A stretch of DNA of 64,000 nucleotides from Glacieibacterium frigidum (GCF_007097155.1 NZ_VJWA01000002.1:1364001-1428000); one strand, 5' to 3'. Positions 8,182 to 17,203 are shown, counted from the first letter of the stretch. A program made the numbers and translations. Notes: generated from the sequence alone by a model not told the origin.

Positions 8182-9378
8182 TCAGTCGGTGCGACGCCCG
8201 ACCCGGGCACGCGATGTCTGATCGAGGTCGACGACCGCGTCGACGGTCTGCAGCAGCGCGCCGATCGCGTCGTGGAGCGCCACCAGCAGTTCGCGGTTGG
8301 CGGCGGGCTTGCTCAGCTCGGGCAGCTTGAACAGCGCGCCCGACCAGCTCGGCAGCGCCAGCAGTAGCCGGTTGTCCACCGCCAGCGCCAGCGGCTTGCC
8401 GAAGCCGGCGCGTTGGCCGAGTGCCTTGAACCGTTCCATGAAGGCCGGGGTCAGCAGGGCCCGCGCGCCGATCTGGTCGGTGCCATAGACCTGCCAGCCG
8501 GCCTCGAACTCAGGGTCTTCGACGCGCACGCGCGTGCCCGGCCCGCTCTGCATCCAGTCCCTGACCGTGCCGATCACCCCCTCGTCGGCGATGATCGCGG
8601 TCGTGCCCTTCAGGCCGCGCGGCAGGGTGATCTGCGCGATCAGGCCGTTGAAGACGCTCCTGCGGTTCTTGCCGTTGCGCTTGTGCAGCGACAGCTCCAG
8701 GATGCTGATGTCGAGGCCGTGGTAGGTGCCGAACAGCTCGTCGGTGGCGCTGCTCTCGTCGAAATCCTCGAACACGTGCTCGCGCCTCAGCTGCTCGAGA
8801 TCGGGGGGCACCGCCTGGCGATAGGATATGTCGCCGAACCCCGCCGCCAGCTTCGGCAGCACCTTGTCCTTGTACAGCCGCGTGTACTTGGCGCTGTTGC
8901 TCGCGGTTGCCCAGAAATAGCCGGCGACGGCGCCGATGCCGACGAACATCAGCAGGCCGAAGAGGCCGCTCGGGTCCGTTTCGAACTGGTCCCTGAGCCA
9001 CCACGCGGCGCCGGCGACCGCGCCCGCGGGCACGCGCCACTTCGCCCGCTCCATCGCCTCGGTGTAGAGGTCCACGCGGGTCTTCTCGAGCTCCGTCAGC
9101 ACGTCGGCGAGACCGGCCGCGAGCTGCTCGCCGAGCAGCGACTGGGCCGGTGCTGGCGCAGACTTGGGCGCGAGTTTCGTTGCCATCCAGGCGCCGCCCG
9201 CCATCACCAGCAGCCCGCCGAAAAGGCCCGCGAAGATGCCCGACAGAATTCCGCCGATGCCCGGCGACTTGTGGATCGAGCCGATGACCGCGGCGACGAA
9301 CACCGCAACGGCTGCGACCAGCGCGCTCGTGAAGACCAGCTTCGCGGTCCCGCCGCGTGCCGTGGCCGCGTCGCTCAC
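8182..9378 (-). CDS. DUF3137 family membrane protein
   Basis: A 398-residue protein with a GTG start. Two hydrophobic stretches lie near the N-terminus (LVFTSALVAAVAVFVAAVIG and the GIFAGLFGGLLVMAG region), a third around FGLLMFVGIGAVAGYF, then a soluble C-terminal half containing the DUF3137 core (LFGTYHGLDISILELSLHKR). Family function is unknown. The gene follows the lemA-type gene by only four bases, a pairing common in alphaproteobacteria, which suggests that the two act together at the inner membrane. Confidence 0.88.
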   Translation of the reverse strand: MSDAATARGGTAKLVFTSALVAAVAVFVAAVIGSIHKSPGIGGILSGIFAGLFGGLLVMAGGAWMATKLAPKSAPAPAQSLLGEQLAAGLADVLTELEKTRVDLYTEAMERAKWRVPAGAVAGAAWWLRDQFETDPSGLFGLLMFVGIGAVAGYFWATASNSAKYTRLYKDKVLPKLAAGFGDISYRQAVPPDLEQLRREHVFEDFDESSATDELFGTYHGLDISILELSLHKRNGKNRRSVFNGLIAQITLPRGLKGTTAIIADEGVIGTVRDWMQSGPGTRVRVEDPEFEAGWQVYGTDQIGARALLTPAFMERFKALGQRAGFGKPLALAVDNRLLLALPSWSGALFKLPELSKPAANRELLVALHDAIGALLQTVDAVVDLDQTSRARVGRRTD

Positions 9379-9382
9379 GGTG

Positions 9383-9937
9383 CTACAGATATTTGCTGGC
9401 GTCGACCGCAGCGCGGCTCGCGTCCGGTGCCTCGTAGAAGGGCGGCGGCGTCGATGCGCCCGCGAGACCCGCCAGCAGAGTGCCGGGAAAGATCTGGGTC
9501 GCGTTGCGCAGGTCGCCGACCGCCGAGTTGTAGAAACGGCGAGCGGCCGAGATATTGGTCTCGACCTCGCTCAGCCCGCGCTGCGCCTCGATCATCGGGC
9601 CGTCCGACTTGAGGTCGGGATAGGCCTCCGCGACGGCGAACAGCTTGCCGAGGCCGATATCGAGCTGGCCCTCGGCGGCGAACTTGGCGGCCGGGTCGGT
9701 GGCGCTGGCCGCCCTGGCGCGCAGTGCGGTGATCTCGTCGAGCAGGCCGCGCTCATGCTCCATGAAGCGCTTGGCGATGGTCAGGAGGTTGGGGATCAGG
9801 TCGTGGCGCTGCTGCAGCTGCACGTCGACCCCGGCGAGCGCCTCGCCGACCCGGTTCCGCCGCGTGACGATGGTCGCGTACCACAGATAGAGGCCGCCGA
9901 TGATGACGGCGACGACGATCCAGCCGATGACACCCAT
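9383..9937 (-). CDS. LemA family protein
   Basis: A 184-residue protein with an N-terminal membrane anchor (IGWIVVAVIIGGLYLWYATIV) followed by the LemA helical domain: RNRVGEALAGVDVQLQQRHDLIPNLL, AYPDLKS and ETNISAARRFYNSAVGDLR are signature segments. An AGGGG site precedes the ATG at 9937. It is first in a two-gene operon with the DUF3137 protein. LemA proteins are inner-membrane proteins exposing a helical bundle; the precise role is not established. Confidence 0.93.
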   Translation of the reverse strand: MGVIGWIVVAVIIGGLYLWYATIVTRRNRVGEALAGVDVQLQQRHDLIPNLLTIAKRFMEHERGLLDEITALRARAASATDPAAKFAAEGQLDIGLGKLFAVAEAYPDLKSDGPMIEAQRGLSEVETNISAARRFYNSAVGDLRNATQIFPGTLLAGLAGASTPPPFYEAPDASRAAVDASKYL

Positions 9938-10041
9938 TCGAACGCCCCTTACTGATGCCTCGCAACTTGACCGTTCCGGGGCCGTCTCGCAAGCGCGGCG
10001 TGCGCCGAGCGCGTGCCCGTCGAGGCCAGACCCAATCCGCC

Positions 10042-10764
10042 CTACCCCTGTGTCAGACCACGCGCGACGACAGGCTGTATGACGATCTCGACCCGGCGAT
10101 TCCGCTGACGGCCGTCCGGATTATCGCCGCCGCCGGCCGTTGCATTTTCTGCCACCGGTTGGCGCTCGCCGAGCCCGGCGATGCTGATCGCGCGGTCGCC
10201 GCGGCGCTTTAGCCATGCTGCCACGGTGTTCGCCCGGTCCAGCGATAGCCGGTCGTTATAGTCATCGCTGCCCTTCGCGTCGGTATGGCCGTTCACCTTC
10301 ACCGGCGCGGTGGGGTAGCTTTCGAGAAGATCGGCAACCTTGCGCAGCGACGCTTCAGCGTCGGTCCGAAGGCTGGCCTTGTCGAAATCGAACAGGACGT
10401 CCGCCGGCAGATCGACGACGATCGACTGGTCGTCGGTCTGCCGCGCTTTCAGGTCGGATAATAAATTGGTCGTCAGCGCGAGGCGCTCCGGTGCGACTTC
10501 GGCTGACCGCATGACCGAGGACGGTGCCGCAGCTTCGCCGAAGCTGCTCTCAGGCCCTGCCGTACCGCCACTGTCGGTTGCACCGGCGATAACGAGTTTG
10601 CTTTCCGGCGCATCGACCACCAGGCGGAAGCTGCTTGGCTCGTCCTTGAGGCTGCGCTGCGAAACGCGACCGTCGCAACCGGCCAGCGCCAGACCGAGGC
10701 AAGCGGCAAGAAGGGCAATCGCCGGCCGCGTCGCAACAGCGGGCTCGGCCCTGGCAATTCGCAT
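10042..10764 (-). CDS. OmpA-family lipoprotein
   Basis: A 240-residue protein starting at the ATG at 10764, which overlaps the stop of the upstream gene. A lipoprotein signal ends at LGLALAGC. The C-terminal third is an OmpA-like peptidoglycan-binding domain: LFDFDKASLR, VNGHTDAKGSDDYNDRLS, RANTVAAWL and RQRNRRVEI. It probably tethers the outer membrane to peptidoglycan. The middle part is unassigned. It forms a two-gene operon with the lipoprotein upstream. Confidence 0.88.
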   Translation of the reverse strand: MRIARAEPAVATRPAIALLAACLGLALAGCDGRVSQRSLKDEPSSFRLVVDAPESKLVIAGATDSGGTAGPESSFGEAAAPSSVMRSAEVAPERLALTTNLLSDLKARQTDDQSIVVDLPADVLFDFDKASLRTDAEASLRKVADLLESYPTAPVKVNGHTDAKGSDDYNDRLSLDRANTVAAWLKRRGDRAISIAGLGERQPVAENATAGGGDNPDGRQRNRRVEIVIQPVVARGLTQG

Positions 10765-11318
10765 CACCGCGTTGCGCCGTCCAATGGGATGACCATCGTC
10801 AGGCCCGGCGAGACGATGCTTGCGCCATCGTTGTTGTCGTTCACGACCAGCTTGATCGACTTCGCATCGGGTGCCACGGCGCCGAGAAAGACGAGCTTGC
10901 CGTTCATCGTCTGGCCTCGCTCGATGCGCAGCGACTGGTTGTCCTGCGGCGGCTTGAGCATCAGCCGCTCGCCGCTCGCGTTGAGCAGGTAGGTGCCGTT
11001 CCCGGCGAGGTCGAGACTGTTGGTGATCGTGCCGCCATAGGATGCGCTGACATCGAGCGTCGTGGCATCGGTGCCGAGCTCGACGCTCTTGACGCGCAGG
11101 GTGACGCCGACGGGGGCAACGCCTTGCACGTTCACGGCGATGGTTCGCGGGTCCGACGGAATGGCGGCGGCGGCCGGCGCGGTGGCACTGCCCCCTGCCG
11201 CGGGTGCCTCGGCGGTGACCGCGCCGGTCTTGGCCGGTTCGGACGACGTCGGCGGGGAACACGCGGCGATCAGCGACGCCAATGCCGTGACCGAAAGCAT
11301 CGCACTGAATTTACGCAT
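10764..11318 (-). CDS. hypothetical lipoprotein
   Basis: A 184-residue protein with a lipoprotein signal (SLIAAC at the lipobox), an Ala/Pro-rich linker to about residue 55, and a beta-rich domain in which TIAVNVQGVAPVGVTLRVKSVEL and IKLVVNDNN are visible. I do not recognise the family. It is translationally coupled to the OmpA-family lipoprotein, so the two probably work together in the envelope, perhaps as a stress or surface module. Confidence 0.75.
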   Translation of the reverse strand: MRKFSAMLSVTALASLIAACSPPTSSEPAKTGAVTAEAPAAGGSATAPAAAAIPSDPRTIAVNVQGVAPVGVTLRVKSVELGTDATTLDVSASYGGTITNSLDLAGNGTYLLNASGERLMLKPPQDNQSLRIERGQTMNGKLVFLGAVAPDAKSIKLVVNDNNDGASIVSPGLTMVIPLDGATR

Positions 11319-11400
11319 CTATTCACCCCGTCTTGTTGAACCACCGGAAACCGAGGCAGCCGATATTGGTTCCGAAACGAGTTGGCCCGGGGACCCGGCA

Positions 11401-11559
11401 TCCCCCCGGTCGTAAGGCAGCCAGATCGCAACGCGCGTCGACTGCCCCAGTGCCGCCGTCGTGCGCGCCAGCCCGCGCGCCTATGTCAGCGCCGGCTTTG
11501 CCGGATCGACCGTCAAGGGCTCGACCGGCGCCCGGGTCGGCATCGCGTTCGGCTTCTGA
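11401..11559 (+). pseudogene. possible remnant of an outer-membrane barrel / YadA-like anchor C-terminus
   Basis: In the otherwise geneless 11319-11593 gap, the frame ending in the TGA at 11557 reads RAYVSAGFAGSTVKGSTGARVGIAFGF, alternating hydrophobic residues with a terminal Phe, like the last strands of a trimeric autotransporter or other barrel. A stop (TAA at 11413) lies about 48 codons upstream and there is no start with a ribosome binding site. It looks like a decayed gene end rather than a functional gene. Confidence is low because the segment is short. Confidence 0.3.
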
Positions 11560-11593
11560 AGCGGATATGATGGCGAACGAGGGGAGCCGGACA

Positions 11594-12142
11594 ATGATGC
11601 GTCTGTTCATCGGGGGTGCGGTGCTGGTCGCGCTGGCAGGGTGTGGCGAGACCAGGGACGGCAATAAGCCGACGGGGGAGGCGACCGCGAAAGCCGCGCC
11701 CGCCGGGTGGAACGCCATGGACGCCTGCGCGACCGTCGGCACCCCGGCCGTCGCGGCGGCGATGGGCAAGGCGGTCACCGGCACCGCACTCGACCCGGTC
11801 AGCCAGCCCGACGGTCTGCGCGCCGGCTTCTCGATGTGCACCTTCACCCTCGCCGACGGGGCAAAGCTGACGGTGCTGACGCGCGAGGCTGCGGACGGCG
11901 ACGCCTATGATGCGGCGGTCGCCGCCGCACGCAAGATCGGTGAGGAGTTCGGCTCCCCGGCAGTCGATGTCGCCGGCATCGGCAAGGCCGCGATGTGGAC
12001 CGCCAGGCCAGCGGCGCTGCAGGTCTTTCTCGACGACCGGCGCTATGCGACGATCAGCCTGTTCGGCGCGGACTTCATGCCCGACGGCAGCGAGGCGGCG
12101 CGCAGCGCGGCGACGGCGATTGCACGAAAGCTGGCGTCGTGA
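11594..12142 (+). CDS. hypothetical lipoprotein
   Basis: A 182-residue protein with a GGGGAG ribosome site before the ATGATG start. A lipoprotein signal ends at VLVALAGC. The mature part has ACATVGTPAVAAAMGKAV and SMCTFTLADGAKLTVLTREAADG, resembling small periplasmic lipoproteins of the DUF3558 kind found in other bacteria, but I cannot assign it. Two cysteines (in DACATV and SMCTF) could form a disulfide. Its stop overlaps the GTG start of the Inh-domain gene, so they form an operon. Confidence 0.72.
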   Translation: MMRLFIGGAVLVALAGCGETRDGNKPTGEATAKAAPAGWNAMDACATVGTPAVAAAMGKAVTGTALDPVSQPDGLRAGFSMCTFTLADGAKLTVLTREAADGDAYDAAVAAARKIGEEFGSPAVDVAGIGKAAMWTARPAALQVFLDDRRYATISLFGADFMPDGSEAARSAATAIARKLAS

Positions 12143-12837
12143 TCGCACGCCTGCTCGCCGCAGCGGTCATGGCCAGCGCCGTGCCGGCCTTCGGACAGGC
12201 GCCGGAGATCGTCCGGGACATGGCGGGGAACTGGCAGGTTCTGCCGGTCGACGGCAGGCCGGGTTGCACGATCATGCTGACCGCTAAGTCAGCCGGCGCC
12301 GAGAGCTGGGCGGCAAAACCAGAGGCATCTTGCGCGACCCGCCTGCCCGCGCTGAAGAACGTCAACGCATGGCGTCTGCAAGACGGCGTGGCGCTGCTCG
12401 CGGGGCCGGCGAGGGTCGCGTTGAGCTTTATCGAGGATGAGACCACGCTGCTCAGCAGCCCTGACCTGATCGCGCCGAAATATTACATGATCCGCGCGAT
12501 CGCCGGCTTCACCCATGTCCCCCAGGCTGGCGAGCTGGCCGGCGAATGGACGATCACGCAGGGCAGGACGGCCTGTTCGATCCGGCTGCAGGGCGGCGCG
12601 ATCGGACAGAGCGGCACACGGGTGGCGAAACCGGCTCCGGCGTGCACCGGGACGGCGCGCAAGCTCGACCATTGGTGGTTCGAGGGGCTGACCCTGCTGA
12701 TCGGTGGCCCCGACGACCGGCTGGTGCAGTTCCACCCGACCGGCGACACGCGCTTCGCGGGCGAATCGACCGGCCCCAACGGCGCGCCAATCGCCCGCTG
12801 GTCGCTGACGCGGCCGGTCCGCGCGAAGGGTTCATAG
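12139..12837 (+). CDS. secreted protein with two tandem Inh/AprI-type protease-inhibitor domains
   Basis: A 232-residue protein with a GTG start overlapping the preceding TGA, and a signal peptide ending near PAFGQ. Two similar domains follow. The first is about residues 27-118 (MAGNWQVLPVDGRPGCTIML, Cys43 and Cys65); the second is about residues 132-228 (LAGEWTITQGRTACSIRL, Cys146 and Cys169). This matches the eight-stranded barrel of the Inh/omp19 family, whose members carry one disulfide and inhibit secreted serralysin-type metallopeptidases in the periplasm. The duplication is unusual, since family members generally have one domain. No metallopeptidase partner lies in the window. Confidence 0.75.
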   Translation: MIARLLAAAVMASAVPAFGQAPEIVRDMAGNWQVLPVDGRPGCTIMLTAKSAGAESWAAKPEASCATRLPALKNVNAWRLQDGVALLAGPARVALSFIEDETTLLSSPDLIAPKYYMIRAIAGFTHVPQAGELAGEWTITQGRTACSIRLQGGAIGQSGTRVAKPAPACTGTARKLDHWWFEGLTLLIGGPDDRLVQFHPTGDTRFAGESTGPNGAPIARWSLTRPVRAKGS

Positions 12838-12879
12838 AAGGGCTGGATCGAGTCTCCTGCTCGGACTGCTGCGCCGCAT

Positions 12880-13161
12880 TCAGCGGCGGCGCACCGAAAG
12901 CGTCGCGATAACCAGTGCGGCGCCCGCCGCCAGCATCAGCACCCACAGCATCAGACCGAATGCCGGGCCATCGCGCACGAGAGCAATGATCAGCGCGGTC
13001 GCCAGCAGCGCCCACCCACCCGCCTTCAGGAGCCCGGCCCTAGCTGCGGGATACGGACGACCGGGCAGGACGAGCGTCCAGTTGCGCGACTGGCTGAGCG
13101 CCAGCAGGGCGAAGCCGCCATAGACGCACCCTAGCAGCGCGATCAGAAGCGACGTCGCCAC
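12880..13161 (-). CDS. DUF3325 family small membrane protein
   Basis: A 93-residue protein with a GTG start at 13161, just after the stop of the PepSY gene. Three hydrophobic segments (LLIALLGCVYGGFALLAL, GGWALLATALIIALV, FGLMLWVLMLAAGAALVIA) and the intervening charged loop fit DUF3325, a family usually found at the end of siderophore receptor/PepSY operons. It is probably an accessory subunit of an inner-membrane iron reductase or transport system; function is inferred from context. Confidence 0.8.
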   Translation of the reverse strand: MATSLLIALLGCVYGGFALLALSQSRNWTLVLPGRPYPAARAGLLKAGGWALLATALIIALVRDGPAFGLMLWVLMLAAGAALVIATLSVRRR

Positions 13162-13163
13162 CG

Positions 13164-14705
13164 TTATGCGGCCGGCAGGGCGGGTGCCGCCGGATCGCCG
13201 GCGACCAGCCGGGGCTTGCGCTGCCACAGCCGCATCGCGGCGATCGCTGCGACCGACCCGCCGGCGAGCATCACCAGATCCATGCCTGCCACGCCCCATT
13301 GGCCGCGCAGCGCGGCGTGCAGAGGATGATCGCCGGTGGTAACCGCATTCGACGCGACCGCCGTCAGCGCCCCCGCGGCGATCGCCCAGCACTGCACCGC
13401 CCAGGCGCGGCGTGGCAGCAGCGCGGCGTGGGCGAAGCTCGCGATCCAGACGATGAAGAACGCCCATATTTCCAGCTGCGCGCGCGACTGGCCGAGCGCG
13501 GCGGCATCGGCAGGCAGGAGGCGGTTGGCGATCAGATAGGCGAGCGTTGCAGCGATCATCCCGGTCGTTGCCCCGATGGTGATGGCGCGCACCAGGGGCA
13601 TGCCCACTGCGCCTTCATTCATGTGTCGCTTGGTGCGGGACTGCAGCCAGAACAGGCTGCCGGTCGCGATCAGCACGCAGCCGAGCAGGCCGCTTGCGAA
13701 ATAGAGCCAGCGCAATGGCCAGTGGCGGAACTGCGCGAAGTGCATGCCCGAGATGAAGCGCTGCGTCGTCATCATCGGGCCCGTTCGATGCTCGTGGAGC
13801 AGCCTGCCGGTCGGTCCGTCGAAGATGACGGCGTCCGATGTCATGCTCACGCGCCTGGCGAGCGACCGGTCGAACGACACGTAGGCGGCGGCGTCGCCCG
13901 AGTGGGTGACGCGCACGATCCGCGCCGTGTCGCCGCCCCAGCGCCGCGAAGCCTCGCGCGCCATCGCATCGAGCGATCCCAGCGCACGAGCCTCGCCCGC
14001 CGCATCGCGGTCGAAACCGCCGAACGCGTCCTGGGTGAAGCTCGACCCCGCGGCCGGGTACACGACCGACTGTATCCCGGGGACGTAGACCGCGATGAAG
14101 AAGACCAGCCCCGACAGGGCGATCATGAAATTGAAGGGCAAGCCCAGCACGCCCGCGACATTGTGCAGGTCGAGCGTTGTCCTCGACGTCTTGCGTCCGA
14201 TGCGCAGCGTGAAGAAATCGGCGAAGATCCGGCGGTGGATGACGACGCCCGACACGCACAGCGCCATCATGGCGATCGCCGCCAGCCCGATCAGCCATTT
14301 GCCGATCTGCCATTGGTCGATCAGCAGGCTGTAGTGGAACGGGAAGAAGAAGTCGGTGGCGCCGCGGGTGGCGGGATCGTGCAGCGGCTTGCCGGTCGCC
14401 GGGTCGAGATTGAGGAAGGCGTAGGTCCCGTCCGTGACGGTGTAGCCACTGACGATCGGCGTGCGATCGGTCGGCAGCTGCATTCCCCATTCTGCAGCCC
14501 CCGTCTGGGTCATGGTCTTCGCCATCGCATCGAGCGAGACGGTCGCGGCGGGCGCCAGCCGTGTCGCCGGCATCATCCAGCGGTCGATCTCGCGATCGAA
14601 CACGCTCAGCGTTCCCATCCAGAAGATGGCGAACAGCAACGCGCCGATGATCACGCCCGTCCAAGTGTGAAGCCAGTGCATCGATGCGGGGAAGGTCTCG
14701 CTCAT
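13164..14705 (-). CDS. PepSY-associated transmembrane protein (iron-uptake reductase type)
   Basis: A 513-residue inner-membrane protein from the ATG at 14705, which overlaps the stop of the DUF3649 gene. The N-terminal MHWLHTWTGVIIGALLFAIFWMG helix, a large periplasmic loop, LHNVAGVLGLPFNFMIALSGLVFF and HFAQFRHWPLRWLYFASGLLGC carry the conserved histidines of PepSY-TM proteins, which are likely haem ligands. The family includes inner-membrane reductases for imported ferri-siderophores. It lies between DUF3649 and DUF3325 genes and downstream of a siderophore receptor with Fur-like boxes, so iron limitation probably induces it. Confidence 0.9.
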   Translation of the reverse strand: MSETFPASMHWLHTWTGVIIGALLFAIFWMGTLSVFDREIDRWMMPATRLAPAATVSLDAMAKTMTQTGAAEWGMQLPTDRTPIVSGYTVTDGTYAFLNLDPATGKPLHDPATRGATDFFFPFHYSLLIDQWQIGKWLIGLAAIAMMALCVSGVVIHRRIFADFFTLRIGRKTSRTTLDLHNVAGVLGLPFNFMIALSGLVFFIAVYVPGIQSVVYPAAGSSFTQDAFGGFDRDAAGEARALGSLDAMAREASRRWGGDTARIVRVTHSGDAAAYVSFDRSLARRVSMTSDAVIFDGPTGRLLHEHRTGPMMTTQRFISGMHFAQFRHWPLRWLYFASGLLGCVLIATGSLFWLQSRTKRHMNEGAVGMPLVRAITIGATTGMIAATLAYLIANRLLPADAAALGQSRAQLEIWAFFIVWIASFAHAALLPRRAWAVQCWAIAAGALTAVASNAVTTGDHPLHAALRGQWGVAGMDLVMLAGGSVAAIAAMRLWQRKPRLVAGDPAAPALPAA

Positions 14706-15025
14706 CCCGCAGTCCCCGGCGACGCGGCAAGCCAGGCGGCGGCCGCATTGGTCAGCACGGCACCGCCGCCTATCACGATCCACGCTCGCAGCAGCCGTGC
14801 CGCGTGGACCGCCCACAGCAGGACAATCAGGAAGACCGGAAAGGCCAGCATCGACGCGAGCGCCGCCGCCTCGACGCGCGCCATCCCGGCGTCGGCCAGG
14901 GCGACGGCCAGCAAGGACCCGATGCCGATCGTCAGCGCGTAATTGCCCGGCAACGCTGCGAGGCACCGCGACACGATGTCGACGGCGGTGTTGCGGCCTC
15001 CGTTGGTCGCGGCCCTCCGGGCCAT
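14702..15025 (-). CDS. DUF3649 family membrane protein
   Basis: A 107-residue protein with three hydrophobic segments (ALTIGIGSLLAVALAD, AALASMLAFPVFLIVLLWAV and a C-terminal WIVIGGGAVLTNAAAAWLAA). Its length, the ALPGNYALT segment and its position between a TonB siderophore receptor and a PepSY-TM gene match DUF3649. It is probably an inner-membrane component of iron acquisition. Start and stop are both tightly packed against neighbours. Confidence 0.82.
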   Translation of the reverse strand: MARRAATNGGRNTAVDIVSRCLAALPGNYALTIGIGSLLAVALADAGMARVEAAALASMLAFPVFLIVLLWAVHAARLLRAWIVIGGGAVLTNAAAAWLAASPGTAG

Positions 15026-15038
15026 CGCTACGCTTCCC

Positions 15039-17153
15039 TCATCGAAAGGCCGCTGACACCGACAGGGTGACCAGCCGGGGCACGCCGACCACGAACAGGT
15101 TGCGCCCGGCCGCGGCGAGCCAGTTGGTCTTGTCGAGCACGTTGACGACGTTCAGCCGAACCGTCGTCGGCGTTCCCGCGATCTCGGTTCGATACCGCGC
15201 GCCCAGATCGAAGCGCTCCCACGACGGAATGCTTTGGGTGTTGGCGACGTTGATGAATGCCCGGTCGGTGTAGATGTATCGCCCGGTGACGGTCAGCCCT
15301 GCGAGCCTGGGGATATCCCATTCCACCGACCCGCTGACGTTCCACGGGCTGACCCCGAGCGCCTTTTTGCCATCGGTGACACCCCCCGGCGTCCGTTCCT
15401 GACGGCCATCGATATAGGCGACGCCGCCCAGCAGGCGGAGTCCCTTGACCGGCTCGCCGAAGGTCTCCAGCTCGACGCCGCGATTGCGCTGCAGGCCGTT
15501 GGCGGAAAAGATCAACGTCGTCGGATCGGTGATCGCCGACTGCTGGCTGATGTCGAAATAGGCCGCAGTCACCCCGAAGCTGCCCGCATTCCACTTTACG
15601 CCGCCCTCATATTGTTCGGCGACGAAGGGCGGCAGCACGGCGCCCGGATTGGCGACGCCCGTCGCGGGGGCGACCTGGCCGGCGCTCAGGCTCTCGGCAT
15701 AATTGCCATAGAGCGAAATCGCGTCGGTCGCCTTGATCAGGACGGCGATCGTCGGCGTCACCTTGTTCTCGTTATAACCGATCTGCCGAACCTCCTGATA
15801 CCGCGCGGCAAGGGTGACCAGGACCCGGTCGTTCAGCGCGCCGATCGTGTCCGCCACCGAAACGCCACGCTGCCGCGGCTGTTCGAGCTTGTCGAGGGCA
15901 AGCGGCGAGTCGCCCGCGAACGGGTTGGCGATCGCAACCGTCTGATAGATTGATCCGACCGCAAGCGGCGACGCGACGGTGACGCTCGGCGCGAAATCGC
16001 TGCCGCCGGCGAACTGCGACGCCGAGACCACGACGCGGTGGTTCAGCCCGCCGGTCTCGAAGCGCCCGCGCACCGTCGCCTCCAGCGCCGTCCGGCGGCT
16101 GGCGAACTTGCGCAGCGAGAGGTTGTTGATCACAAACGTTCCGTCGGAGCGCACTGGGCCGATGGCCGGCGCCGGCTCGTTGGTGATGCCATAGGATAAC
16201 CCGGCGCGCCCGGTCAGCGTCCAGCGGTCGGACAGGTCGTATTCCGCCGTGATCAGGCCGAGATGGTTGCGCGAGCGCGACCCCGCCCAATCGGGGAATT
16301 GCTGCAGCCGGGGGTCCGGCGGCGTCGGCAGCGTGGCCCCGGCGGCCAGGCTGTAGTTCACGCCGAAGCCGCCGACGTCCGAGTGCGTATAGCCCGCATC
16401 GAGCACCGCGCGGAACCCGCCTGCGCGAACGTCGAACGCGGCCTGCACGCTGCCGAAGTCGGTGTCGGTGCCGTTATATGCCTTGCCGGTTTCGCCCGAC
16501 GCGTTGATCCGTAGCCCGAACATCCCGTCCTTGCCGAAGCGGCGGCCGACATCGGCATGCGCGGCGAACGACGAGCTTTCGCGGAAGGACGCGTCGATCG
16601 ACGTGACCGGCTCGTCGATGGCCCGCTTTGGCACGAAGTTGATCGACCCGCCGGCGGTGTTCCCCGTCGCGCCCCCGATCAGTGCGGTACTCGGCCCCTT
16701 GAGCACGTCGACACGCTCGAAATGGAGGATCGGCGTTCTGGTGCGGTCGGCGGTGAGATTGGGCAGCCCGTCGAACAGATAGTTGGCACTGAAAACGACG
16801 AAACCGCGGATCGCGCTCTGGTCGATGACGAAGGTGGGGTTGAGCGCCACGCGGATCGAAGGATCGTTGGTCACGACCTCGTCGAGGCTGCGCGCGCCCT
16901 GGTTCAGGATCAGCTCGCTGGTAAAGCCTTTGACGGAGAACGGCGTCTCGTAAATGTCGCCGTTACCGAGGATGCCGAGCCGCGTCTCGCCCGCGACCTG
17001 ACCGCCATCGACCGCACGGTTGGCGGTGACCACGATCTCGTCGCGCTCGCGTCGATCCCGTCCCGCGGCCGGGGCGTCCTGTCCGTAGGCGGGCAGCGCC
17101 ACTCCGACTGCCGACAGGACGGCACAGAGCCTCAGGTGCACCACGGATTTCAT
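15039..17153 (-). CDS. TonB-dependent siderophore receptor
   Basis: A 704-residue receptor from the ATG at 17153 (MKSVVHLRLCAVLSAVG, signal peptide ending PAYGQ). A GTG at 17162 in frame would start almost inside the Fur-like box, so the ATG is preferred. A Ton-box-like DEIVVTANRAVD precedes the plug (LDEVVTNDPSIRV, FERVDVLKGPSTALIGG, GGSINFVPKRA), the layout of ferri-siderophore receptors of the FhuE/FpvA type. The barrel ends in an aromatic Phe-Arg pair. It heads the operon with DUF3649, PepSY-TM and DUF3325. The ligand is not predictable from sequence. Confidence 0.93.
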   Translation of the reverse strand: MKSVVHLRLCAVLSAVGVALPAYGQDAPAAGRDRRERDEIVVTANRAVDGGQVAGETRLGILGNGDIYETPFSVKGFTSELILNQGARSLDEVVTNDPSIRVALNPTFVIDQSAIRGFVVFSANYLFDGLPNLTADRTRTPILHFERVDVLKGPSTALIGGATGNTAGGSINFVPKRAIDEPVTSIDASFRESSSFAAHADVGRRFGKDGMFGLRINASGETGKAYNGTDTDFGSVQAAFDVRAGGFRAVLDAGYTHSDVGGFGVNYSLAAGATLPTPPDPRLQQFPDWAGSRSRNHLGLITAEYDLSDRWTLTGRAGLSYGITNEPAPAIGPVRSDGTFVINNLSLRKFASRRTALEATVRGRFETGGLNHRVVVSASQFAGGSDFAPSVTVASPLAVGSIYQTVAIANPFAGDSPLALDKLEQPRQRGVSVADTIGALNDRVLVTLAARYQEVRQIGYNENKVTPTIAVLIKATDAISLYGNYAESLSAGQVAPATGVANPGAVLPPFVAEQYEGGVKWNAGSFGVTAAYFDISQQSAITDPTTLIFSANGLQRNRGVELETFGEPVKGLRLLGGVAYIDGRQERTPGGVTDGKKALGVSPWNVSGSVEWDIPRLAGLTVTGRYIYTDRAFINVANTQSIPSWERFDLGARYRTEIAGTPTTVRLNVVNVLDKTNWLAAAGRNLFVVGVPRLVTLSVSAAFR

Positions 17154-17167
17154 CAAGCTCACTGCCT

Positions 17168-17184
17168 TTGCGAATCGCTCGCAA
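17168..17184. promoter_or_regulatory. Fur-box-like palindrome, proximal copy
   Basis: TTGCGAATCGCTCGCAA has TTGCGA/TCGCAA arms around five bases. It lies 14 bases upstream of the receptor ATG and is repeated with the same arms at 17204-17220. The TGCGA-N5-TCGCA form is compatible with proteobacterial Fur boxes. Its position over the leader of an iron-uptake operon supports iron repression. Confidence 0.65.
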
Positions 17185-17203
17185 GAGCATTAGATCATTA
17201 ATC

